Positions 49,663 to 60,182 are shown, counted from the first letter of the stretch. The stretch: 64,000 bases of DNA from JBMOGA01 sp049318625 (GCA_049318625.1 JBMOGA010000003.1:62001-126000), one strand, 5' to 3'. The notes: generated by a model from the letters alone, not told the origin. Numbers and translations: made by a program.

Positions 49663-51175
49663 CCCCGCCGGCCGGATCGCAGAGCTGACCGCGGACCTGA
49701 TGCCTGCCGCGCGGATCGCCAGCTTCGTCGGCGGCGCCTGGCTTGCCGGACGCGGCGAAACGGTCGCGATCGCGGACCCAGCGACCGGGCGGCCGCTGCT
49801 GTCCTACGCCGACGGCGGCACCGACGCGGCCGATGCGGCACTGGCGGCCACCGATCGCGGTTTCGCCGCTTGGCAGGCGCTGACCGCATCGGCGCGCGGC
49901 CGCATCGTCTGGGCCATCGGCCAGGAGGTGCGCCGCGAGGCGGCCCGCCTCGCCGAGATCGAAGCCATCACCGTCGGCAAACCGATTCGCGACGCCCGCG
50001 CCGAGGTCGGACGCGTCGCCGAGATGTTCGAGTACTACGCCGGCTGGTGCGACAAGCTCCACGGCGAGGTCATCCCCGTCCCGACCACCCACGTGAACCT
50101 GACCACGCGCGAGCCGTTCGGCGCCGTCGTCCAGATCACACCCTGGAACGCCCCCATCTTCACCGCAGGCTGGCAGATCGCCCCGGCGATCGCCGCCGGC
50201 AACGCCGTCGTGCTCAAGCCATCGGAGTTGACGCCGGTGACGTCGCTGCTGCTGGCCGTGCTGGCGCAGCGCGCCGGAGCGCCGGACGGGCTCGTCAATG
50301 TGCTGGCTGGGCTCGGCTCCACGGCCGGCGCCCGCGCCGTCGCGCATCCGTCGACGCGGCTCGTCGTCTTCGTCGGGTCGCGCGACACCGGCGCGCGCAT
50401 CGCCGAAGCGGCCGCCCGCAACGTCACGCCGGCGATTCTCGAACTCGGCGGCAAGTCCGCCAACATTGTATTCGCCGATGCCGATCTCGACCGGGCGATC
50501 CTCGGCGCTCAGGCCGCCATTTTCTCCGGCGCCGGACAATCGTGCGTCGCCGGCTCTCGCCTCCTCGTCGAGCGACCCGTCCACGCCGCCCTCGTCGCCC
50601 GGCTCGCCGAGGCGGCCGGCCGCATCCCCGTCGGCGCGCCGCTCGACGATGCGACCCAGATCGGACCGATCAACAATCGGCGCCAGTGGGAGAAGATCAA
50701 AGGCATGGTGGCGGCCGGTGGCGCGGCCGGCGCCCAGATCGTCGCCGGCGGTGGCCCACCCGCCGCGCTGGCCGCGAGCGGCGGCTTCTACTTCGCCCCG
50801 ACCATTCTCGACCGCGTCGCACCCACCATGGACATCGCACGCGAGGAGGTGTTCGGGCCGGTCCTCGCCGTCATGCCCTTCGACACCGAGGGGGAGGCCG
50901 TCGCGCTCGCCAACGCCTCCGCCTACGGCCTCGCGGGCGCCGTGTGGACGCGCGACGGCGGACGCGGCCATCGTGTCGCCAAGGCGGTGCGCGCCGGTAC
51001 ATTCTGGATCAACGGCTACAAGACCATCTCGGTGCTGAGCCCCTTCGGCGGCTTCGGCCAGTCCGGATACGGCCGCTCGTCGGGCCTCGAGGCGCTGCGC
51101 AGCTACACGACGACGAAGAGCATCTGGGTCGAGACGGCGGCGTCGTCTCCCGTCACCTTTGGTTATGCAGGCTGA
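49649..51175 (+). CDS. NAD(P)-dependent aldehyde dehydrogenase
   Basis: A 508-residue ALDH. General base Glu265 is in LELGGKSAN and nucleophile Cys299 in GQSCVAGSR; the Asn of the oxyanion hole is in PWNAPIF and the cofactor Lys in VLKPSE. It oxidises an aldehyde or semialdehyde to the acid. The start overlaps the upstream dehydrogenase by 14 bases and the carbamoylase gene follows 9 bases later, so all are in one operon. The substrate is not identifiable. Confidence 0.88.
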   Translation: METRDPAGRIAELTADLMPAARIASFVGGAWLAGRGETVAIADPATGRPLLSYADGGTDAADAALAATDRGFAAWQALTASARGRIVWAIGQEVRREAARLAEIEAITVGKPIRDARAEVGRVAEMFEYYAGWCDKLHGEVIPVPTTHVNLTTREPFGAVVQITPWNAPIFTAGWQIAPAIAAGNAVVLKPSELTPVTSLLLAVLAQRAGAPDGLVNVLAGLGSTAGARAVAHPSTRLVVFVGSRDTGARIAEAAARNVTPAILELGGKSANIVFADADLDRAILGAQAAIFSGAGQSCVAGSRLLVERPVHAALVARLAEAAGRIPVGAPLDDATQIGPINNRRQWEKIKGMVAAGGAAGAQIVAGGGPPAALAASGGFYFAPTILDRVAPTMDIAREEVFGPVLAVMPFDTEGEAVALANASAYGLAGAVWTRDGGRGHRVAKAVRAGTFWINGYKTISVLSPFGGFGQSGYGRSSGLEALRSYTTTKSIWVETAASSPVTFGYAG

Positions 51176-51184
51176 GGAGTACGC

Positions 51185-52126
51185 ATGAGCCGCATCGTCA
51201 CCGTCGGCGCCGCCCAGCTCGGCCCCATTCAGCGTTCCGACAGCCGCACGCGGGTCGTCGCCCGCATGCTCGACCTGCTGAAACAGGCCGCCGAGCATCG
51301 CTGCAACCTCGTGGTCTTCCCCGAACTCGCGTTGACGACGTTCTTCCCGCGCTGGTGGATGACCGACCAGGACGAGATCGACAGTTTTTTCGAGCGCGAA
51401 CTGCCGTCCAACGAAACGGCGCCGCTGTTCAACGCCGCCCAGCAAGCCGGCATCGGCTTCTACCTCGGCTTCGCCGAACTCGACAGGTCTGGCCCCGTCG
51501 TCCGCCGGTTCAACACGTCGGTCCTGGTCGATCGCTCGGGCAAGATCGCGGGCAAGTACCGCAAGATTCATCTGCCGGGCCACGCCGAGCACGAGCCGTG
51601 GCGCGCGTTCCAGCACCTCGAGAAACGCTACTTCGAGGTCGGCGATCTCGGCTGGGGCGTCTGGCGCACCATGGGCGGCAACATGGGCATGTGCATCTGT
51701 AACGACCGGCGCTGGCCCGAGACCTACCGCGTCATGGGCCTGCAGGACGTCGAAATGGTGCTGCTCGGCTACAACACGCCGCGGCACAATCCTCCGGCGC
51801 CGGATCATGACAGGCTGTCGGAGTTCCACAACCAGCTCTCGATGCAGGGCGGCGCCTACGCCAACGGCACGTGGGTCGTCGGCGTCGCCAAGTGCGGCGT
51901 GGAAGAGGGCTGCGAGATGATCGGCAATTCCTCGATCATCGCGCCCACCGGCGAGGTGATCGGGCAGGCCCTGACCCAGGACGACGAGTTAGTCGTCGCA
52001 CGCTGCGATCTAGACCTGACCCGGAGCTACAAGGCGACGACCTTCAACTTCGCGCGCCACCGCCAGCCGGAGCAGTACCGCATGATCGTCGAGCGCAAGG
52101 GCGCCATCCCGCCGGACGGCGCCTGA
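51185..52126 (+). CDS. N-carbamoyl-D-amino-acid hydrolase (D-carbamoylase, nitrilase superfamily)
   Basis: A 313-residue enzyme that removes the carbamoyl group from N-carbamoyl-D-amino acids, giving the D-amino acid, CO2 and ammonia. The catalytic triad is Glu47 (FPELALTTFFPRW), Lys127 (GKYRKIHLPGH) and Cys172 (MCICNDRRWPE). These blocks and their numbering match the well-studied Agrobacterium D-carbamoylase closely. The partner D-hydantoinase is at 1613, not in this operon. Here it is linked with diaminopropionate ammonia-lyase and an amidohydrolase, which suggests ureido-acid breakdown. Confidence 0.9.
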   Translation: MSRIVTVGAAQLGPIQRSDSRTRVVARMLDLLKQAAEHRCNLVVFPELALTTFFPRWWMTDQDEIDSFFERELPSNETAPLFNAAQQAGIGFYLGFAELDRSGPVVRRFNTSVLVDRSGKIAGKYRKIHLPGHAEHEPWRAFQHLEKRYFEVGDLGWGVWRTMGGNMGMCICNDRRWPETYRVMGLQDVEMVLLGYNTPRHNPPAPDHDRLSEFHNQLSMQGGAYANGTWVVGVAKCGVEEGCEMIGNSSIIAPTGEVIGQALTQDDELVVARCDLDLTRSYKATTFNFARHRQPEQYRMIVERKGAIPPDGA

Positions 52127-52131
52127 CCGGC

Positions 52132-53454
52132 TCAGGCGTGCCGTTCGGCCGCCGCCGCGACGCGGCGCGCGATCTGGCACATCAGCCGGTCCTCGCCCGG
52201 CGCCCCGGCGAGGATGCAACCGACCGGCAATCCGTTGCCCGCCAATCCAGCCGGGACCGACACGATCGGCCCGCCGAGCGCCGTCCACGGCGAGATGTAT
52301 TTCGGATCGCCGGTCCAGCCGAGACCCTCGGGCGCGGTCGCCGGTGCCGCCGGCCACAGGAACACGTCGGCCTCGCCCGTGGCACCGAAGAACGCACGCC
52401 GCATCGCATCGATTTCCGACCGTTCGTCGAGATACCGCGTCAACGGAATTTGCAGGCCGTCCCGGATGGCGCCGAGCAACTTCTCACCGATCTGTCCCGG
52501 TGGCAGATCGAGAAAGGTCTTCATCGCCCGCCCGGCCTCGAACAACATCGTCGAGCGCTGGATCTCGAACAGCCGCGCGAACGAGATCGGCGACCGCCGC
52601 CGCTCGACGCCGTGGCCTGCGTCGGCGCAGGCATCGGCCACCCGGCGCAGACCCGCCGCCGCGTCGGCCGAGATGGACGACAGGTGGTCGTCCTCAGGGA
52701 TCCAGATCGAGAGCTTGGCCGGCGCGGCAGTGCGGGCCGCCACCGCGAACTCCGGCACCACCGCCTCGTAGGCGAACACCGCGTCGTCGACCGTCCAGCC
52801 GTAGAATCCCGCCGTGTCGTAGGACGGCCCGAGCGGCGCCACGCCCGACATCACCATACTGCGCGTGCTCGGTTTGAAGGCAGATATGCCGCAATAGGCG
52901 GCCGGCCGGTTGACCGAGGCCACCGTCTGCGTGCCAACCGTCAGCGGCACGGCGCCCGACGCCACCGCCGCGGCCGACCCCGAGCTCGAGCCCCCGGGCG
53001 TGTGCTTGGTGTTGTACGGGTTGCACGCCGGCGACGGATCGAAGAACGCGAACTCCGTCGTATGGGTCTTGCCGACGACGATGGCCCCCCGTGTTCGCAA
53101 CTGCAGCACGATCTCTGCATCGAGCGTCGCTGCCGCAGCCATCTCCCGCGAGCGGCTGTTGCAGCGCGTCGGCAGCCCCTCGACGTCGATGATGTCCTTG
53201 ATGCCGACCGGAATGCCGTGCAGCGGCCCGCGGTTCAGCCCGCTGTCCGCCTCGCGCTCGCGCTCCCGCGCTTGTGCCAGGGCACCCTCGGCATCGACGA
53301 GCCGCCAGGCCCGCACTTCGGGATCGACCTCGGTAATGCGCTGCAACGCGCGCTCGACCAGTTCCACCGGCGAAATCTTTCGCGCTGCAACATCATCGCT
53401 CAGCTGCCGCAGTTGGCCCGGATTACGCACCGTGTGAGGAACCGCCACGTCCAC
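52132..53454 (-). CDS. amidase-signature protein with altered nucleophile loop
   Basis: A 440-residue amidase-family protein. Lys is in GIKDIIDVEG and the cis-Ser in TPGGSSSGSAAAVA. The nucleophile loop reads GTQTVASVNRPAAYCG, where the usual Gly-Gly (or x-Gly) before the catalytic Ser is Val-Ala. The Ser itself is kept, but the oxyanion-hole glycines are changed, so activity may be altered. It is convergent with the D-carbamoylase (5 bases between ends) and divergent from the Dpp-like operon. Confidence 0.82.
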   Translation of the reverse strand: MDVAVPHTVRNPGQLRQLSDDVAARKISPVELVERALQRITEVDPEVRAWRLVDAEGALAQAREREREADSGLNRGPLHGIPVGIKDIIDVEGLPTRCNSRSREMAAAATLDAEIVLQLRTRGAIVVGKTHTTEFAFFDPSPACNPYNTKHTPGGSSSGSAAAVASGAVPLTVGTQTVASVNRPAAYCGISAFKPSTRSMVMSGVAPLGPSYDTAGFYGWTVDDAVFAYEAVVPEFAVAARTAAPAKLSIWIPEDDHLSSISADAAAGLRRVADACADAGHGVERRRSPISFARLFEIQRSTMLFEAGRAMKTFLDLPPGQIGEKLLGAIRDGLQIPLTRYLDERSEIDAMRRAFFGATGEADVFLWPAAPATAPEGLGWTGDPKYISPWTALGGPIVSVPAGLAGNGLPVGCILAGAPGEDRLMCQIARRVAAAAERHA

Positions 53455-53635
53455 CTCCGCTCTGGAAACTTTCTGTGTCGCGTTTCACAATGGCACGAAC
53501 CGTGCAGCTGCGATATCGTCCGTGAGCTTGGAACCGGGGTTGCTCAAACTTTGGTATCCCGGCAAGCTGTGGCACTGCCCGTCCGGCAGGCTTATTGATG
53601 AATATTTGGGCGAAGGCTGAGTGAGGGAGATCGAC

Positions 53636-55237
53636 GTGACGATCAATCGAAGAACAGTTCTCAAGGGTGCGGCCGCCACCGGCGCGATCGCCGCGACCGG
53701 CGGTCTCGCCATGCCCGCGATCGCGCAGGGCGCGTCGGTCCTGAAATTCGTCCCGCAGGCGAACCTCGCGAATTTCGACCCCATCTGGGGCACGCAGTAC
53801 GTCGTCCGCAACGCCTCGCAGCTCGTCTGGGACACGCTGTACGGCATGGACAGCAAGCTCGTGCCGAAGCGGCAGATGGTCGAGAGCGAAGAGACGTCGG
53901 CGGACGGCCTCACCTGGACCTTCAAGCTGCGTTCGGGCCTCAAGTTCCACGATGGCGCGCCGGTGCTGGCGAGCGACGTGGTGGCCAGCATCACGCGGTG
54001 GTCCAACCGCGACGCCATGGGCCTGATGCTGAAGGCGATCCAGAAGGAATTGGTGGCCGTCGACGACCGCACGTTCAAGTGGGTGCTCTCGAAGCCCTAC
54101 CCGAAGATGCTGCTGGCGCTCGGCAAGGTCGGCACGCCCTGCTGCTTCATCATGCCGGAGCGTCTGGCAAAGACCGACCCGTTCAAGCAGATTGAGGAAT
54201 ACGTCGGCTCCGGTCCGATGAAGTTCGTGCGCTCCGAGTGGAAGCCCGGCGCCACGGCCGTGTTCGAAAAGAACAAGGACTATGTGCCGCGTAACGAGCC
54301 TTCGGAGTGGTTCTCGGGCGGCAAGGTCATCAACTTCGACCGCATCGAATGGGTCATCATGCCGGATCCGGCGACGGCGTCCGCCGCGCTTCAGAACGGC
54401 GAGGTGGATTGGTGGGAAGCGCCGATCCCGGATCTCATCCCCGTCCTCAAGCGCAACCGCAACATCAAGGTCGACATCGCCGATCCGCTGGGCAACATCG
54501 GCTCGTTCCGCCTCAACCACATGCATCCTCCATTCAAGGACGTCCGCATCCGCCGGGCGCTCCAGATGGCGCTGAGCCAGGAGGATTACATGCGCGCCGT
54601 CGTCGGTTCCGACGACTCGCTGTGGAAGAACATCCCGAGCTTCTTCACCCCCGGCACCGCGCTGTACACCGAGGAGGGCGGCGAGCCGCTCAAGGGCAAG
54701 CGCGACATCGAGGGCGCCAAGAAGCTGCTGAAGGAAGCCGGCTACGACGGCACGCCGGTCACCTGCGTGGTGGCTCAGGACCAGCCGGCTCTCAAGGCCA
54801 TGGGCGAGATCACCGCCGACCTGCTGAAGAAGATCGGCATGACGGTCGACTTCGTCGCCACCGACTGGGGTACCGTCGGCCAGCGCCGCGCCTCCAAGAA
54901 CGAGCCGGGCAAGGGCGGCTGGGGCATGTTCCACACCTGGCACGCCGGCGCAGACTGCGCGAGCCCGGTCGGCAACATCGCCATCAGCGCCGCCGGCGAG
55001 AAGGCGTGGTTCGGCTGGCCGGACAATCCGGAGATCGTGGCCGAAACGGCGAAGTGGTACGACGCCAAGACGCTCGACGAGGAGAAGGCGATCATCGCGC
55101 GCGTCAACAAGATGAGCATGGAGCACGTTACCTACATTCCGACGGGCTTCTACTTCGGCTTCCAGGCATGGCGCTCGAACCTCAGCGGCATCACCAACGG
55201 TCCGCTGCCGTGGTTCTGGGGTGTCAAGAAGGCCTGA
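53636..55237 (+). CDS. ABC transporter substrate-binding protein, family 5 (DppA/OppA-like)
   Basis: A 533-residue periplasmic binding protein. The N-terminus NRRTVLKGAAATGAIAATGG is a Tat-type signal, cleaved near AIAQG (about 33). The SBP_bac_5 fold shows in LTWTFKLRSGLKFHDGAPV and FKDVRIRRALQMAL. The GTG start 53636 follows GAGGGAGA; an upstream GTG at 53621 overlaps that site. It heads a complete dppABCDF-like operon. Ligands of close relatives include peptides, opines and other amino-acid derivatives; the neighbouring amidases suggest an amide or ureido compound. Confidence 0.88.
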   Translation: MTINRRTVLKGAAATGAIAATGGLAMPAIAQGASVLKFVPQANLANFDPIWGTQYVVRNASQLVWDTLYGMDSKLVPKRQMVESEETSADGLTWTFKLRSGLKFHDGAPVLASDVVASITRWSNRDAMGLMLKAIQKELVAVDDRTFKWVLSKPYPKMLLALGKVGTPCCFIMPERLAKTDPFKQIEEYVGSGPMKFVRSEWKPGATAVFEKNKDYVPRNEPSEWFSGGKVINFDRIEWVIMPDPATASAALQNGEVDWWEAPIPDLIPVLKRNRNIKVDIADPLGNIGSFRLNHMHPPFKDVRIRRALQMALSQEDYMRAVVGSDDSLWKNIPSFFTPGTALYTEEGGEPLKGKRDIEGAKKLLKEAGYDGTPVTCVVAQDQPALKAMGEITADLLKKIGMTVDFVATDWGTVGQRRASKNEPGKGGWGMFHTWHAGADCASPVGNIAISAAGEKAWFGWPDNPEIVAETAKWYDAKTLDEEKAIIARVNKMSMEHVTYIPTGFYFGFQAWRSNLSGITNGPLPWFWGVKKA

Positions 55238-55247
55238 CGATCAAGCG

Positions 55248-55274
55248 ACCCTCCCCGCCGCCGGCGGGGAGGGT
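55248..55274 (+). terminator. 12-bp hairpin between the binding-protein and permease genes
   Basis: ACCCTCCCCGCC (55248-55259), loop GCC, GGCGGGGAGGGT (55263-55274), followed by TTCCC. The perfect stem 10 bases after the stop codon likely limits read-through into the permease genes and stabilises the binding-protein message. Confidence 0.6.
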
Positions 55275-55305
55275 TTCCCACTGCCGGACCAACCGGAAAG
55301 CGTGA

Positions 55306-56247
55306 ATGCTCGGCTACATCTTCAAGCGCGTCCTGGCCACCATTCCGGTCATGGCCTTCGTTGCACTGTTCGTCTTCTCCCTGCTCTACATCGCACCGGG
55401 TGATCCGGCCGCGGTGATCGCAGGCGATCAGGCCTCGCCCGAGGATGTGGAAAAGATCCGCAAGAGCCTCGGCCTCGACCGGCCCTACCTCGTCCGCTTC
55501 GGCGAATGGTCGGGTCAGGTGCTCAGCGGCAACCTCGGCACCTCCATGTTCACCGGCCTTCCGGTCACGGAACTGATCGCGCAACGCATCGAGCCGACAC
55601 TGTCGCTGATGATCGTGACGCTGATCCTGTCCGTCTCCATTGCCGTCCCGATCGGAGTGCTCGCGGCCTGGAAGGTCGGCACCTGGCTTGACCGATCGTT
55701 CATGGCGTTCGCGGTGCTCGGATTCTCCGTGCCCGTCTTCGTGGTCGGCTATCTGCTGGCCTATGTCTTCGCGCTCGAACTGGATTGGCTACCCGTCCAG
55801 GGCTACACGCCGATCGCCAAGGGCTTCTGGCCGTGGCTCGAAAATCTCATACTGCCGTCGATTGCCCTCGGCTTCGTCTACGTTGCGCTGATCGCCCGGA
55901 TCACGCGGGCCACCATGCTCGAGGTCCTGAGCCAAGACTACATCCGCACCGCGCGCGCCAAGGGCCTCGGCGACGGCGGCGTGCTGTTTCTCCACGCCCT
56001 CAAGAACGCGGCCGTTCCGATCGTCACCGTCATCGGTATCGGCGTCGCCCTGCTGATCGGCGGTGCCGTCGTCACCGAGAGCGTGTTCGCCATCCCCGGC
56101 CTCGGCCGGCTCACCATCGACGCCATCGTCCGGCGCGACTATCCGCTGATCCAGGGCATCGTGCTGATGTTCTCGTTCGTCTACGTGCTGGTCAATCTGG
56201 CGGTCGACCTCATCTATACCGCACTCGATCCGAGGATCCGCTATTGA
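55306..56247 (+). CDS. ABC transporter permease, DppB type
   Basis: A 313-residue inner-membrane protein with six helices. The N-terminal block VFSLLYIAPGDPAAVIAGDQASPEDVE is characteristic of DppB/OppB. The EAA loop region is YIRTARAKGLGDGGVLFLHALKNAAVP. It pairs with the next gene product to form the membrane channel. The stop codon overlaps a likely TTG start of the DppC gene. Confidence 0.9.
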   Translation: MLGYIFKRVLATIPVMAFVALFVFSLLYIAPGDPAAVIAGDQASPEDVEKIRKSLGLDRPYLVRFGEWSGQVLSGNLGTSMFTGLPVTELIAQRIEPTLSLMIVTLILSVSIAVPIGVLAAWKVGTWLDRSFMAFAVLGFSVPVFVVGYLLAYVFALELDWLPVQGYTPIAKGFWPWLENLILPSIALGFVYVALIARITRATMLEVLSQDYIRTARAKGLGDGGVLFLHALKNAAVPIVTVIGIGVALLIGGAVVTESVFAIPGLGRLTIDAIVRRDYPLIQGIVLMFSFVYVLVNLAVDLIYTALDPRIRY

Positions 56248-57158
56248 GCGCTATGGTCCCCAATCACGCGGTCACCCCGGCGGCGGCGCCGGAGATGCCG
56301 GACATCCTGCCACCGGTGCTGCCGCGCCGCGGCGTGCTCGGGTTCGCCTGGCGCCATCCGACCCTGGCGATCGGCATCGCTCTGCTCTGTCTCATGCTGT
56401 TCGTCGCAGTCTTCGCGCCGCTGCTCGGCACCGTCGATCCGACCGCGCTCGCGCCGATCAAGCGGACCCGGCCGCCCTCCGCCGAATACTGGTTCGGCAC
56501 CGACGCCTACGGACGCGACATCTACTCCCGCGTGCTCTACGGGGCGCGGATCTCGCTGCTGGTCGGTTTCGCCGTTGCCCTGCTGTCGTCCCTTGCAGGC
56601 CTCATCATCGGGCTGATGTCCGGCTATCTCCGCGTGCTCGACGGCATCGTCATGCGCATGATGGACGGCCTGATGTCGATCCCGCCGATCCTGCTCGCCG
56701 TCGCCCTCATGGCGCTGACCCGCGCCAGCGTCGAGAACGTCATCATGGCCATCACGGTCGCCGAAATCCCGCGCGTGTCGCGGCTCGTGCGCGGCGTCGT
56801 GCTGACGCTGCGCGAGCAGCCCTATGTCGACGCCGCCGTCGCAGCCGGCTCCTCGACCACGCGGATCATCTTCCGGCACATTCTGCCGAACACAATCGCA
56901 CCGCTCACCGTGCAGGCGACCTACATCTGCGGCAGCGCCATGATCATCGAGTCGATCCTCTCGTTCATCGGTGCCGGCACGCCGCCGATCACCCCGTCCT
57001 GGGGCAACATCATGGCCGACGGCCGCACGCTGTGGCAGGTCAAGCCCTTTATCATTCTGTTCCCGGCCATATTCCTGTCGATCACCGTACTCGCGGTGAA
57101 CCTGCTCGGCGACGGCCTTCGGGACGCGCTCGATCCGCGCATGGCCAAGAGGATCTGA
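56244..57158 (+). CDS. ABC transporter permease, DppC type
   Basis: A 304-residue permease with the N-terminal OppC_N segment (FAWRHPTLAIGIALLCLMLFV), motif YWFGTDAYGRDIYSRVLYGAR and EAA loop AAVAAGSSTTRIIFRHILPNTI, ending GDGLRDALDPR. The TTG at 56244 overlaps the upstream stop codon (TTGA) and is 7 bases from a GAGGA site; ATG 56253 is an alternative with poorer spacing. It is the second channel subunit of the Dpp-like importer. Confidence 0.87.
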   Translation: MSAMVPNHAVTPAAAPEMPDILPPVLPRRGVLGFAWRHPTLAIGIALLCLMLFVAVFAPLLGTVDPTALAPIKRTRPPSAEYWFGTDAYGRDIYSRVLYGARISLLVGFAVALLSSLAGLIIGLMSGYLRVLDGIVMRMMDGLMSIPPILLAVALMALTRASVENVIMAITVAEIPRVSRLVRGVVLTLREQPYVDAAVAAGSSTTRIIFRHILPNTIAPLTVQATYICGSAMIIESILSFIGAGTPPITPSWGNIMADGRTLWQVKPFIILFPAIFLSITVLAVNLLGDGLRDALDPRMAKRI

Positions 57159-57163
57159 CCGCC

Positions 57164-58149
<986 letters not shown>

Positions 58150-58153
<4 letters not shown>

Positions 58154-59160
58154 GCTCGCCCCTGCTGCAGGTTTCCGATCTCAAGAAGCATTACCCGCTG
58201 CGCACCGGCCTGTTCGGCGGCAGCACCGGCTACGTCTACGCGGTCGACGGTGTCTCCTTCGAGATCGCGCGCGGCGAGACCCTGGCGCTGGTCGGCGAAT
58301 CCGGCTGCGGCAAGTCGACGGTCGGCAAGGCCGTGCTGCGCCTGTTCGACATCACGTCGGGCCAGATCGTGCTCGATGGCCAGCGCATAGACGATCTGTC
58401 GGCCTCCGCGTTGCGCCCCATGCGCAAGCGCCTGCAGGTCGTGTTCCAGGATCCGTTCTCGAGCCTCAATCCCCGCCTGTCGGTCCGCGAACTGATCGCC
58501 GAGCCGATCCGCAACTTCGGCCTCGCCGCCTCCTCGGCGGATCTCGACAAGCAGGTCGCCGAACTGCTCGACCGCGTGCAACTGCCGCGCGACGCCGCCA
58601 AGCGCTGGCCGCACGAGTTCTCCGGCGGGCAGCGCCAGCGTATCGGCATCGCCCGCGCACTCGCCACCTCGCCCGACCTCATCGTCTGCGACGAGGCGGT
58701 CTCCGCGCTCGACGTGTCGGTCAAGGCGCAGATCATCAACCTTCTCGAGGATCTGCAGCGCGAACTCGGCCTCGCGCTGCTCTTCATCAGTCACGACCTC
58801 GCGATCGTCGAGCACATGACGCACCGCGTCGCCGTCATGTACCTCGGCAAGATCGTCGAGGTCGCGCCGAAGCGGGAGATCTTCGCCAACCCGCGCCATC
58901 CCTACACGCAGGCCCTTCTGTCGGCGGTGCCGGTGCCGGAGCCGGGGGCGGCCCGCCGCCGGATGATCTTGAAGGGCGACGTGCCGAGCCCCATCAATCC
59001 GCCGTCGGGTTGCCGATTCCACACCCGTTGCCCGTTCGCCTTCGACCGTTGCCGGACAGAAGAGCCGGCGCTGCGCGAAGCCGGTCCGGCGCACACCGCC
59101 GCCTGCCATCTCGACGTGATCCCCGAAGTGGTGCCGGAGGCGGCTACGGCAACGGCGTGA
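58150..59160 (+). CDS. ABC transporter ATP-binding protein, DppF type
   Basis: A 336-residue ATPase, the partner of the DppD-like subunit. Walker A is GESGCGKSTV, signature FSGGQRQRIGIARAL, Walker B LIVCDEAVSALD and switch His in FISHDLA. The C-terminal domain has the CRFHTRCPFAFDRC-type Cys cluster. The start overlaps the preceding gene by 4 bases (ATGA). It is the last gene of the operon, convergent with the aldo/keto reductase gene. Confidence 0.9.
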
Positions 59161-59193
59161 GCCGCACCACTGCCCGCCGCTGATGTTCCGACC

Positions 59194-60174
59194 TCAGACG
59201 AGACGCGCCCACAGATCGTCCGGGACGGGCGCGGCCATGTGCGCCAGATTCGCATCCACCTCGCCCGCATTGCTCATGCCGGTCACCACGCTCGCGATGC
59301 AGGGGTGCCGGAACGGAAACTGCAGTGCTGCCGAGGCCAGAGCGACGCCGGACGCCGCACAGGTGGTCTCGAAGCCGCGGACGCGTGCCTGCACGGCCGC
59401 ATCGGCGGCGGCGTAGGCATAGGTCGCTCCCGCCACCGGCCCGGTCGCCAGGATGCCGGAGTCGAACGCCCCGGCCAGCAGAACGCCGATGCCCTTCTCG
59501 AGGCAGCGCGGCAGCAGTTCATCCCCCGCCGAGCGATCGAGCAGCGTGAACCGGGACGGCAGCATCATGCAATCCATGTCGGTCTCGGCAACGAACCGCA
59601 GGTTCACGTCGAGCTCGCGGTTGGCGGGCCCATAGCCGGCAATCACGCCCTCGTCCCGCAGCCGGCTGAGCGCCCGGCAGGCCCCGTCGCGCGCCTGTGC
59701 GAACACCTCCCAGACCCTGTCCCCGTGGTACTTGCGATTGACATCGTGGATCAGCACGAGATCGAGCCGGTCGACGCCGAGCCGGTCGAGGCTCTCCTCG
59801 ATCGACCGCAACGCGCCGTCGTAGCTGTAGTCGTACCAGACCTCGAACGGCGCGCCGTGCGCGAAGATGCCCTCGGGCGCCCGCCCGTCCGCCGTCGGAG
59901 CAAGACGCTTGCCGACCTTGCTCGACAGCACGTAGTCGCCGCGCGGTTTGCCGGCGAGCAGCCGGCCGAGCCGCTGCTCCGACAGGCCGCCGCCGTACTG
60001 CGGCGCGGTATCGAAGAAGCGCAAGCCGCGCTCCCATGCCCGCGCGAACGCGGCCGACAGGTCGGCATCCGAGATCGGCCGGAACAGGTTGCCGAACGGC
60101 GTGCCGCCGACGCCGAGCCGCGAAACAGTGAGGCCGGTGCGGCCGAGTGGCAAACGCTGTGCAGGATCGGGCAT
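59194..60174 (-). CDS. aldo/keto reductase
   Basis: A 326-residue AKR of the group with D-threo-aldose 1-dehydrogenase, L-fucose and pyridoxal dehydrogenases. The barrel carries the catalytic Asp and Tyr in FFDTAPQYGGGLSEQRLG, the Lys in LSSKVGK and the His in LVLIHDVNRKYHG. The GTPFGNL start block is typical of this branch. It is 8 bases downstream of the Ldh2-type dehydrogenase gene on the same strand, so the two are probably co-transcribed. The substrate is unknown. Confidence 0.85.
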   Translation of the reverse strand: MPDPAQRLPLGRTGLTVSRLGVGGTPFGNLFRPISDADLSAAFARAWERGLRFFDTAPQYGGGLSEQRLGRLLAGKPRGDYVLSSKVGKRLAPTADGRAPEGIFAHGAPFEVWYDYSYDGALRSIEESLDRLGVDRLDLVLIHDVNRKYHGDRVWEVFAQARDGACRALSRLRDEGVIAGYGPANRELDVNLRFVAETDMDCMMLPSRFTLLDRSAGDELLPRCLEKGIGVLLAGAFDSGILATGPVAGATYAYAAADAAVQARVRGFETTCAASGVALASAALQFPFRHPCIASVVTGMSNAGEVDANLAHMAAPVPDDLWARLV

Positions 60175-60182
60175 CGGCGCGC

